This document shows positions 18,136 through 27,573 of a DNA stretch of 58,912 bases, piece by piece. This DNA is from Prasinococcaceae sp. CCMP 1430 (taxonomy: Eukaryota > Prasinodermophyta > Palmophyllophyceae > Prasinococcales > Prasinococcaceae): the NCBI GenBank assembly GCA_013416795.1, contig RQSC01000998.1:2663-61574 (forward strand), read 5' to 3'. The position numbers and the translations under genes are program-made. Within the stretch, counting starts at the first letter, position 1; each line of letters begins with the position of its first letter. The notes beneath the pieces were generated by a model. The model saw only the letters and a list, made by a program, of their open reading frames with translations. It had not been told where the DNA came from and made no database searches.

Positions 18136-20679
18136 ATGCCGTCGCCGCGCGCGCGCCCGCTCGGCGCGCCGCGTGGCTTTTTTCTGGGCGCGGCGGCTTG
18201 GACGCTGCTCGCCGGCGCACTCCTCCCCGAGGTGCTGGCAGGGCGCGCTCTGATGGAGGCGGAGAAGCCCGCGCCTGCCCCCGAGTTTGAGGAGGGCTGC
18301 ACCCTCACCGGCGGAGAGTTCGTCCCCGTCGGCTGGTCGGGCATGGACACCGGCTCGAACGCTTGCAATTCGTGTGTTTGCGGTGCTCCGGAGCTCATGG
18401 CGTGCACTCTCGCCTTGTGCGGCGGTCGCAGACTGAGCGAGGCTCATGCGACGGAGGCGGAGAAGCCCGCGCCTGCGCCCGCCATCGAGGAGGGCTGCAC
18501 CCTGACCGGCGGCGAGTTCGTCCCCGTCGGCTGGTCGGGCGAGGACACCGGCTCAAACTGGTGCAATGCCTGTACATGCGGTGCTTCAGAGCTCATGGCG
18601 TGCACTATCGCCTTCTGCGGGCCCCAGCCCGACGGCGAAGGCGACGACAACACAAACGCCGACGATGAGGGCTGCACGCTGACCGGCGGTGAGTTCGTCC
18701 CCGTCGGCTGGTCGGGCAAGGACACCGGCTCAAACTGGTGCAATTCGTGCATATGCTCCAAGCCAGATGTAATGGCGTGCACCCTCGCCTTCTGCTTCCC
18801 CCAGCCCGATGGCGATGGCGACGGCGACGCAAACGCCGACGATGAGGGCTGCACGCTGACCGGCGGCGAGTTCGTCCCCGTCGGCTGGTCGGGCGAGGAC
18901 ACCGGCTCGAACTCGTGCAATTCTTGCGGATGCGAAGGCCCGGAGCTCCTGGCGTGCACGGACGCCTTCTGCGGCCCCCAGCCCGATGGCGATGGCGGCG
19001 GCGACGCAAACGACGACGATGAGGGCTGCACGCTGACCGGCGGCGAGTTCGTTCCCGTCGGCTGGTCGGGTAAGGACACAGGCTCGAACTCGTGCAATTC
19101 TTGCGGATGCGAAGGCCCGGAGCTCCTGGCGTGCACGGAGGAATTCTGCGCCAGGCGCAGACTCCAGCAGGACGCAGAGAAGCCCGCCCCCGCCCCCGCC
19201 CTGGACGAGACAGGCGAGACAGAGTCGCTGGGGGCGGAAGAGGGCTCGTGTACCCTCGACGGTGGGGAGATCGTCCCAGATGGCTGGTTTGGAAAAGGCT
19301 CGAGCTTCAACTGGTGCAATGATTGCCGGTGCGTCAATGGCGTCCAACTTTGCACGAAGAAATTCTGCGGCGAGGAGGACGCTGGATCGAAACCTATGAA
19401 GAGGCGCGCGGCTGCTCGCCGGCACCTGCTTGACTCCGGAGCCCGCGGCGCCCGCAAGCTCTTGTCGCACGCATCCATCTGCCTCTGTCCCGAGGTAGCT
19501 GGGGATGCCAGGGTGTGTGGGAGCGACAACGTCACGTACCAGAACGCGTGCTGGCTCGTGTGCCTAGGACACAGCAACGACGTGACCCTTCAGAGCGCAG
19601 GGCCGTGCCCAGTGAATACGCCCGAACCCGAGCGCCCGACGCATCTTCTGCTGAACTTCACCGACCCGTTTCCAAACCCGACCGATGACTCAGCCCCTAC
19701 CGTCCAGCCCGCCCCTGGGCCCCTTCCTGCCCCGGCACCGCTGGCTGCCGCGGCTGTGGGGGAAGCCGAGGAAGCGCTCAGCGCTGTGTCCGTCAACGAG
19801 GACTTGGCATCGTCGTCCAACGAGCAGGCTTCCTCATCCGCCGGTGCAGGCGGTGCTCCCAAGTGCACCCTGGCCGATGGCTCCACCGTGGACGTAGGCT
19901 TCAAAGGCAATGACCAGCCCCCCAACGACTGCAACTTTTGCACATGTCAAATGGGGCCTGATGGCCCGGTCCTTGCGTGCACGGAGATCGCCTGCAGCGT
20001 CGGAGATCAAGGGGCGCCCGACCCCAACGGCGACGTGACAAACTCAAGCGGTGGATCCGACGATGCGGACTGCACCTGCATCCTGCTCTGGGACCCCGTG
20101 TGCGGTGACGACGGAAAGACGTACTCAAACGACTGCTTCGCCACCTGTGATGGCAAAACGTCCGTCGCATCACGCGGAGCGTGCCCGGACGACACGTCCG
20201 ACGACGCGGACAAGGACATTGACGAGTGCATATGCACCCTGCTTTATGACCCCGTATGCGGTGAGGATGGAAAGACGTACGGGAATGAGTGCTTCGCCAC
20301 CTGTGATGGCATTGCTGTCGCATCTCCCGGAGCGTGCCCGGACGACACGTCCGACGACGCGGACTGCGCGTGCATCGAGCTCTGGGACCCCGTATGTGGT
20401 GACGACGGAAAGACGTACTCAAACGACTGCTTCGCCACCTGTGATGGCAAAACGTCCGTCGCATCACGCGGAGCGTGCCCGGACGACACGTCCGACGACG
20501 CGGACAAGGACATTGACGAGTGCATATGCACCCTGCTTTATGACCCCGTATGCGGTGAGGATGGAAAGACGTACGGGAATGAGTGCTTCGCCACCTGTGA
20601 TGGCATTGCTGTCGCATCTCCCGGAGCGTGCCCGGGCGACACGTCGATCGCGGCGGCGGAGCCTGCCCCGGGAGACTAA
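18136..20679 (+). CDS. Secreted multi-domain serine-protease inhibitor: seven pacifastin-like and five Kazal modules
   Basis: A single exon encodes 847 residues; ATG 18136 opens a signal peptide (FFLGAAAWTLLAGALLPEVL core). Seven modules of the form C-x(n)-CN-x-C-x-C-x(n)-CT-x3-C lie at residues about 55-95, 121-161, 180-220, 239-279, 298-338, 372-411 and 577-620. This is the pacifastin light-chain cysteine pattern, with a longer first loop than in insects. Kazal modules (DPVCGDDGKTYSNDC pattern) lie at about 449-491 and as four tandem copies from 646 to the end. Acidic Asp/Asn linkers and EKPAPAPA spacers separate modules. By homology, P1 residues in the pacifastin units are L, I, L, D, E, K, E. 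In the Kazal units they are E, L, L, E, L. That suggests a multi-headed inhibitor of chymotrypsin/subtilisin-like, trypsin-like and Glu-specific proteases. The long loop leaves the pacifastin name provisional; VWC-like is the alternative. Confidence 0.88.
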   Translation: MPSPRARPLGAPRGFFLGAAAWTLLAGALLPEVLAGRALMEAEKPAPAPEFEEGCTLTGGEFVPVGWSGMDTGSNACNSCVCGAPELMACTLALCGGRRLSEAHATEAEKPAPAPAIEEGCTLTGGEFVPVGWSGEDTGSNWCNACTCGASELMACTIAFCGPQPDGEGDDNTNADDEGCTLTGGEFVPVGWSGKDTGSNWCNSCICSKPDVMACTLAFCFPQPDGDGDGDANADDEGCTLTGGEFVPVGWSGEDTGSNSCNSCGCEGPELLACTDAFCGPQPDGDGGGDANDDDEGCTLTGGEFVPVGWSGKDTGSNSCNSCGCEGPELLACTEEFCARRRLQQDAEKPAPAPALDETGETESLGAEEGSCTLDGGEIVPDGWFGKGSSFNWCNDCRCVNGVQLCTKKFCGEEDAGSKPMKRRAAARRHLLDSGARGARKLLSHASICLCPEVAGDARVCGSDNVTYQNACWLVCLGHSNDVTLQSAGPCPVNTPEPERPTHLLLNFTDPFPNPTDDSAPTVQPAPGPLPAPAPLAAAAVGEAEEALSAVSVNEDLASSSNEQASSSAGAGGAPKCTLADGSTVDVGFKGNDQPPNDCNFCTCQMGPDGPVLACTEIACSVGDQGAPDPNGDVTNSSGGSDDADCTCILLWDPVCGDDGKTYSNDCFATCDGKTSVASRGACPDDTSDDADKDIDECICTLLYDPVCGEDGKTYGNECFATCDGIAVASPGACPDDTSDDADCACIELWDPVCGDDGKTYSNDCFATCDGKTSVASRGACPDDTSDDADKDIDECICTLLYDPVCGEDGKTYGNECFATCDGIAVASPGACPGDTSIAAAEPAPGD
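20065..20652. repeat. 294-bp tandem duplication encoding a Kazal pair
   Basis: Two units (20065-20358 and 20359-20652) are nearly identical. The visible differences cluster at the start of the unit around the first Kazal reactive loop and at the very end. The duplication looks recent. Confidence 0.92.
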
Positions 20680-20795
20680 GCGAGCGAGAAAACACAACGC
20701 GCGGCGCGAAAGTAGGTCGCAGACACAGAGAGCGAAGTAACGGATGAGATAAATGGTAGGTGTACAACAATCGCGCGTCTCCCTACGCGCCCCCA

Positions 20796-23145
20796 TCACC
20801 GACGCGGCCCGACGGTGACTTTGGTGTCCTCTTGCACGGCGCGCTCGTAAGCAAATCTGTCCCTGTACGAGGCCGGCACGCGCGCAATGACAACGCCCTC
20901 GTTGCCGGGGTGCCCCCTCCACTCCACGCCAGCGCTCGACAGAAAGCGGCGCACGGCGTCCTATGGCGGACCGAGCGGCGAGCGGCAGCAAGCGGATGGC
21001 AGGAGCGTTAGGACGGGGCGGAACCAGAGCGCAGCGCAGGCGAGCACACGCGCACACGTCGCGCAGACGGCGCACCCTGAGTACCCCGAAGCCGCCGCGG
21101 CTGTGCAACCCTTTGCCGGTGATGAAGTGAATCTCGAAGCTCTGTCCGGCCGCCACCAGCATCGAGAGCACCTTAAGCTGAGCGTTGACGATGCGGAGCG
21201 CCTCGGTGCGCTCCTGGCCGTGCAGGTCCACCTCGGTCTTATTAATCGTGTGGGCGTTGACATCACGGAACGTCGCCCGGCTCGCCGGCGCCGCAGTCTC
21301 CTTGAGCCTCGCATCGATCGCGGCGAGGCGCGAGCGTTTCTCGTCCTCGCCGCCTCCCGCCAACCCCCAGAAAATGTCCCTCTGCAGCTCGGCCTTCTCG
21401 GCCTTGAGCGCTTGCCGCTCGTGCTGGTGGACCTTGTAAGGAGACTCCACGTGCGCCTTCGCCATGCGCTTCCCCCTGGCGGCCCTCGCCCGCCTGGCGT
21501 CGATCTCGCTGCGCGACTGCGGAGGCAGCATCGCCGCGCCGTTCTCAGCCATGTCGCCCCAGTCCTGCGAATTCACCGCTGCGCGCACGTTCGCGGGCAC
21601 TCGCGTGCCTGGCACGAGCTGTGGGCGCCCTCGCGCGTAGTCACTGGCGATGGCGGTCGCCGTGCGTCCGTCTCCTGTCTGCACCCTGTCCGCAGGCATC
21701 TCGCAAGCATCGTCGAGCGCGGTGCGGCTCGAGCTGCTCCCCGCGCGCTGAGGAGCAGGCACGCGCACCGGGGTGGGTCGGCTCTTCATGTTTCGAGCTC
21801 GAGCCTTGCCGCTGGCCGCACGCGTGCTGGCGCCCAAGGGGCGGTACTCGTCCGTGGCGTCGCCCAGCTGCTCCCCCAGCGCCTTCTGCGCCTCTTTCAG
21901 ACTAAACCCATAGTCCTCAAGCACGCACTGCAGCACCTCGTCGCTGACCATTGGAAATCGTGAGCGAAGGTGCTCCACCTTGCGGGCTGTCGACTTGCTG
22001 CCGTGGACGCCCTGCCTCTGGCCACCCGAACCGCCCCTGCCGGCCTCGAGCATGGTGGGCCACTCCGACGCGGGCTCGTCCGCGAGCATGATGTACGGAT
22101 TTGCTCGCATGCCCTCGTCTGCGTCTGCACCGGTGGCGGGGGGGTCGCCACTCGCCACTGCGTCATCATCCTCGTCGCCATCGTTTACGCCGAGGAGCTC
22201 AAGCGCTCCAAGGAGGTCGCCGCCCGCCGCCTGCAAATAGAAAGTCAACTCATCCCGATCCTTGCCAGGGACCATCTCAGCGAGCTGCTGCAGGGCGTTT
22301 CCCCCGCCGTCGCCAGCTGAAGTCGCGTTCTCCACACGCATGGGCGCCGTAGCGCCGCTCAACAAGTCGCCGGAGGTGCTCAGGAAGTCAGGCCGGTCGT
22401 CGGCTTCGTCGAGCACGCTGAAAGGGTCCTCATCCTCGTCCTCGCTCTGGTTACAGGCATCGACGGCCTCAGCATTCTCGAAGTACTCGTCGGGACCGTC
22501 GGAGTCATACCAGTCGTCCATCGGGCTGCTCAGCTGAATGAGCATGTCCAGCGTCTGCTGCACGTCGTTGCCGAATGCCATGAGCATGTCGGTCACCATG
22601 GCACTCTGTTCTGGGAACATTTCACGAAGCTTTTGCGCGTGCGCCACGGCCTCCTCCTCCTCGCTCGCGCGGATGGCTTCCTCCTCCTCCTTGCTCAGCT
22701 TGAGAGGCGAGCTACCGAGGCGAGTATCGCCGCCAAAGCGCACAGGATCACCATCGAGCATCAACTTAATTGCCGCTTCGGTGTGTTGGAAGTCGTATCC
22801 CTTGGCGGCCGCCACGTCTGCGATCATCACCGCCGCAGTTGGGTACAGCTCTTGCAACACACTGATGGTGGTCCGTTGGCTCTCTGTCAGGCCACCCACG
22901 ACGCCGCTCGCAATTCCTTTGGACTCCTCCGAGATCTCAGCACCCGGGCGAGGCACGTGATGGTCGCGTCCATCCTCTACGAAGACGTACGGGTCATCGG
23001 AGCGACCATGCCCGGGGTATGCCCGTGTCACACCTGGGAGCACGCTCAGGTCTGGCCCATGGTCATTCACAGGCAGCCGCGGTACGAATGTGAACGGCGG
23101 CGGCTCCGCTCGTGCGGACGCGGGCGGCGGCGCACCCGACCCCAT
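20796..23145 (-). CDS. CUE-domain and SMR-domain protein (N4BP2-like)
   Basis: Two exons, 23145-21076 and 20960-20796, join in phase 0 across a 115-bp intron (donor gtgcgc, acceptor ccgccatag), giving 744 residues from ATG 23145. The frame is open further upstream, so the start could be earlier. Four helical CUE/UBA-like units are visible: ISVLQELYPTAAVMIADV, LREMFPEQSAMVTDMLMAF, LAEMVPGKDRDELTFYLQAA and LRSRFPMVSDEVLQCVLEDY. A DUF1771-like basic helical stretch precedes the SMR domain, which has VDLHGQ (motif 1) and HFITGKGLHS (motif 2, TGxG). The splice joins GVLR to DAVRRFL, the usual last SMR helix. CUE domains bind ubiquitin and SMR domains are RNA/DNA endonucleases, so a role in ribosome- or RNA-linked quality control is likely but inferred. 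Confidence 0.85.
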
Positions 23146-23977
23146 TGCTGCCGCTGTGCGCGGCGACGGCGCCTGCAGCCGCTGTCTTGCAGACGCGTCA
23201 TCCTCGTGCGTTTGCTGTCGCGTCTGCTGTGGCTGCGAGCTCGGCGGTGGCAAACTCGCCCCTCCTGTGTGACCGTCCCGCCCGCACGCCGCCTCTACAC
23301 GCGCGTGCTCCGCGGTAGCGAGCTCCTGCTGCTTTCTCTCCACCGCCAGCGTCCAACACGGCCACCATCGCCTGTGCGGAGGCCTCGCGCCCACAGGCCT
23401 GGGCGGAACACTGACGCGGCGCATCTCCTCGAGGCGTTCGGCCGCCCCTTCTGAGAGCCGGCCGCGCAGGTTGCGCGACGGCGGCATCGGCGGTGCGCGG
23501 TGCGTGCGCTGCCAGGCGTACATGCCAAAGACGGGTGCGCTCCCTCTGTGCCCACGGCCGCGCGAGCGGCCCCCCCTGTCGCCTCCGCCTCGCGCCATTG
23601 CCGACCACCCCAAGCCCTCATCGCGCGAGCGTCTGTCCCGTGGCCCGCCCCCGCGCCCACCCCCGACGGCCTGCGCCATCGCCTCTGCACGCCGCCGCTA
23701 CCTGCGGCGGGCAGGGCTGGCGATTGCGGCGCTTCAGTCCCTCGCCGCCCGCGTGCTCGCGCCGCCTCGCCTCGTTGTGCCCCGCGGCGGCCGCGGCGGC
23801 AGCCGCGGGGGGCGTGCGGCGCGCCTCGTGTGGTGGCACGTGGGCGGGGATGAATTCAAAGGAAAGTCACATCGCTTCGGCACACGTGCACTCGTTGGCG
23901 CGCGCGGGCTGCCGCCACTTGACGCACGGCACGCCGGTGCGCGGCGCGGCACGGCGCTGCGGGGAGGCACGGCGTGC

Positions 23978-24324
23978 ATGCCGTCGTTGGGACTGCTCGC
24001 CAGTGCGGTCGGCGCGCTGGCGGCGTTCGCGCTGCAGGGCGCGCTGCAGCGCGCGGCGTGCGGCGCCAACGGCGGCTTCTGCGGGGCAGGCGCATGCAGC
24101 CGCGCGCGCGGAGCGCTCGAGGAGCAGCTCGTCGGGCAGGGCGCGGCGGTGGCGCAACTGGGCGATGCCGTGTGCGACCACCTCGACAGGGATGTGCCGC
24201 GGAGGAAGCCGCTCGTGCTCAGCCTGCATGGCCCGCCGGGAGTTGGCAAGTCGCTCACCCACGCGCTGCTCGCCCGCGCGCTGTACGACGCAGATGGCGC
24301 CGAGCGCACTCGCGCAGCGACTCG

Positions 24325-24371
<47 letters not shown>

Positions 24372-25423
24372 GAGGGCAGCAATCCTTGCCGTGTCCAGGG
24401 GTGGGGTGCCCCGCGTACCGAGTGGTGTTTGGAACGGACTATGCGGCTGCGGAGCGCGGTGCACAGCTGCGCGCGCTGCGCTCGGCGCTTGGCGCTCACC
24501 TCGCGAAATACCCGCAGTCGCTGGTCGTCGTTGAGGAGTACGACAAGATGGACTGTGCGAGCCGCGCGCTGGTGCGCACGATGCTTGACGGCGGGGGCGC
24601 GGCGCCCACTCTCGGCGGGGACGACAACGGTGAGAGCGTGAGCATCGATCTGTCAGCGCCGCAGCGGCAATTTGGTGAGTCTATATTCGTTCTCGAGAGC
24701 AACGTCGGCTACCTCGACATCTACCGGCACGCTGAGGACGCACGCGAGGGCGCTGGGGAGGAAGCTGAGAGCGAGACGCCCCTCTCGGACGAAGAGGCCG
24801 ACCGCACGCTGAAAGACGCCGTCTTTGACTCGTGGCTGGCACAGGAATGTGAGAGCCGCGTTGACACGCAGCGGCTGCTGGGCCTCATCGACGCGTTCGT
24901 GCCGTTTCAGCCTCTGCGCCGCACCGACCTCGCCGAACTTGCGCAGCGCCGGCTGGAGGTGCGGCGCCTGCTGGAGCTCGACAGGTTCGCACTGTCGTGG
25001 GAAGACTCCGTGCCCGACTGGCTCGCCGGGCGCGCCGAGTACGAGTACGTTGGGGGCTGGGCGATCGAGGGTGCGAAGGAGATTGACACCATCATCAGCA
25101 GGCACGTAACTCGCGCGCTTCGAGAGTGGGCGCGCTCGAAGGCGCTGCCCGAGCGCGAGAGGCATCCCCAGCACCGCGGCCTCTCGCTCGGTGCCACGCT
25201 GCGCGGTGCGGCTCTGGAGTACCTCCGAGGCGCTGGCGTGCTGCCAGAGGGTGAGGATGCCGTGAAGGCGGAGGAGCAGCACGAGGGTGAAAGCTCGGAT
25301 GTGCCATCGGCGCGCCTCGTGGTGTACGACGGCAAGGTTCGCGCTATCGATGGGCCAACGAGAAGCGAGCGGGGTTTCGATGCCGGCGCCGAGTGCGACG
25401 CGGCCGCCCGCACAGCTGCGTGA
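23978..25423 (+). CDS. Torsin-like AAA+ ATPase with polyglutamine insert
   Basis: ATG 23978 gives 481 residues with a hydrophobic N-terminal signal or anchor (LLASAVGALAAFALQGAL). A LEEQLVGQGAAVAQL helix leads to Walker A GPPGVGKS (residues about 85-92), Walker B SLVVVEEYDKMD and a sensor-1-like strand IFVLESNVGYLDI. The order and the short single AAA+ module with a signal peptide resemble torsins, the ER-lumen ATPases related to ClpB. The Walker A is closer to generic ClpB (GxPGVGKS) than to torsin GxTGTGKN, and the usual C-terminal GCK motif reads GAK here (IEGAKEID), so family membership is not certain. A 15-residue glutamine run (24326-24370) is inserted between Walker A and B. The frame is open upstream to 23471 but reads as shadow. 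Confidence 0.7.
24326..24370. repeat. CAG microsatellite coding for 15 glutamines
   Basis: Fourteen CAG codons and one CAA encode polyQ starting at residue about 117 of the torsin-like protein. A homopolymeric tract inside an AAA+ fold is unusual and probably length-polymorphic. Confidence 0.95.
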
Positions 25424-25515
25424 GCTGCAGTACCCTGAGGGGACGAGCGCGCCGCACACACTCCGTAAACAAAATCGATGTACTGTACACAGAGATTGTC
25501 AGGCTGCGCCCGCCG

Positions 25516-27060
25516 TCATCTCTTCACGCTCGCGCTGCCGGCGGCAACGCCGCGGACTGCCGCCGCTCCCAGCGCGCTCTCACCCCCGCCCGCACTGGCA
25601 CCCTCGCCGCCGCCGCCCTTCGCCACGCCGGCGCCTCCCTCCACGCCGCCGCGGCGCAGGCGCAAGGAGCGCTCGGGCAACATCGGCGGCGGCAGAAATG
25701 GGAACGGCGCAAGGCTGAGCTGCTCGAGCGCAAGCGCGGCAGGCATGTCCTCATCGGCGGCCGAGCGCGCACCAAGCACGTTGGTCGCCGGCCCAGCGAC
25801 TGCGGACGCGCCGGTGCCCTCTGCGTGCGCGCGCGCTCCGGCGGTCTCGCGCTCCGCCGCGTCCGCGTTGGGCAGCCTGTGCCAGCACATGGCCGCCATG
25901 GCCATGGGCAGATACCCCAGGGACGTGAGGAAGAGCGTGCGCGCCGTGGCGTTGCTGAGGCGGATGCGGAAAGCGGCAGAGCTCATGGTGAGCGCCAGGG
26001 CGAACGCCGCGCTCTCCCAGGCGAAAAGCTCGGTGGTGACGCCCAGCGCGTACGCGGCGTAGCTCAGCGGCAGCAGAGCGAGCGAATTGCGTAGCGCCAC
26101 GTTGGCCACGCGCCGCCCCGTGGCATCCATTATCGGCAGCATGCGGAAGCCGCCGCGAGCGTAATCCTCGCGGTGCATCCACGCGAGGCTCATGAAGTGC
26201 GGCAGCTGCCAGCAGTACAGCAGGCCGGCCAGCACGAGCGCGCCCGGCTGCAGGCCGTCCGCGGCCGCCGCCCAGCCCATTAGCGGCGGCACGCCGCCGA
26301 CCACGGCCCCTACCCATGTGTTGGCCACGGACATCTGCTTGAGCGGCGTGTACACGCCCGCGTACAGCGCGATGTTGCCGGCGCCGAGGACGGCCGCCTC
26401 CGTGCCGCTGAACGTCGCCAGCACGCCCACGCCGGTCACCGTGCACGCCGCGGCGAACGCGAGCGCCTGCGGCACGCTGCACGCGCCCGCCGGCAGCGGG
26501 CGCTTCATCGTCCGCGTCATGCGGCCGTCATTCATCCTCTCGTACACCTGGTTGAGCGTGTTCGCCGCCGAGGAGGCCAGCATGGTGCCCAGCGTCACGT
26601 AGCCGGCGCCCGCCCAATCGACACTCTCGCCGGAGCCGACGACGTAGCCCGCCGTCGCCGTGGACGCGACAAACGCGCTCAGCCTGAACTTGGACAGCTT
26701 CTCAAAGACGCGCAGCCACTCGCCCGGCGTCGAAGCGCGCCCGCCGGCGGCCGCCGCCGACGCGCCCGGTAGACCCGGGTTCGCTCGCGACCACGCCCGC
26801 GGCGCGACCGACCCAACCAAACCATACCACAACGGTAACCACAAACGCGCATGTTACCCCAAACGCCAACCCGAACCGTTCGAACGTGCGGCACGCGTGT
26901 TGCACGCGTGGCGAAAAGGAATCTCTTTTGGGGGGGCGGCGGCGAGAGCCGCACGCGCGGGCACTGTGAGAACCGCCGCCGCTGCTGCCGGGGCCTTGGC
27001 GGCGCCGCGTAGGCCCCTCGCCGCGGCTCGCGCGCGCGCGATCAAGAGCGCCGACATCAT
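25516..27060 (-). CDS. COX10: Protoheme IX farnesyltransferase (heme O synthase)
   Basis: The 3' exon encodes a UbiA-type polytopic prenyltransferase: NTLNQVYERMNDGRMTRTMK carries the prenyl-diphosphate/Mg site, followed by RPLPAG, YTPLKQMSVANTWVGAVVGG, the PHFMSLAW segment and HREDYARGGFRMLP. It makes heme O for cytochrome c oxidase in the inner mitochondrial membrane. There is no ATG in the 3' frame before a stop at 26856, so a 5' exon is needed. ATG 27060 opens a typical mitochondrial presequence (MMSALLIARARAAARGLRG). One frame-compatible solution is exon 1 27060-26895, intron 26894-26784 (donor gtgccg) and exon 2 26783-25516, for 477 residues; the junction is unproven. A long Ala/Gly/Pro C-terminal extension follows the last helix. 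The stop converges on the torsin-like gene with 92 bp between. Confidence 0.85.
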
Positions 27061-27573
27061 CCCCCCCCCTCCCTCCCCTGCGCGCTCTCCGCGCGCGCTA
27101 TGCCGCACACCCACCGCCCTCCCGCCAGCCGCCGCCCCGCTGGCCCCTGCGCCCCCCCACCCCCAATCGGCAAATCTCCGCCCCGCCGAGGGCCTCTCCC
27201 TCCCTCCCTCTGCCGCGCGGACGCGGGGGCGCGCCGCGCCGCCCGCGCGCAGAAATCCGCTGCTGTGCTGTGAGGCGCGCGCACCTCCCGGCTGTTGGCC
27301 CGCCAGACGAACGGCCGGTCGCACCGCACCCTCATTTGATAGAGGCGAGCCTCTTCTCCCCCCCCCCCCTTTCGTTGGCGTTGGCCGGTGCGCGTTCGCG
27401 TTCGCGAGAGCGGGCGAGGGCCGTTGGGAGAAATGATGCCGAAACGGATGGGGACTGGGGCGGGCCGGGCGCGCGGCCGCACTGCGGGCGGTGGCGCAGC
27501 AGGGCTGGCTCGCGGGTGCGCCGCGCACGACGCCGGCCGCGCGCGCGCGCGCGGGGGCGCGGCCGCGGCGACG

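Noticed and set aside
23471-23977. Upstream extension of the torsin-like frame
   Set aside because: Arg/Pro/Ala-rich and overlaps the CUE/SMR 5' region; the ATG at 23978 starts a clear hydrophobic signal.
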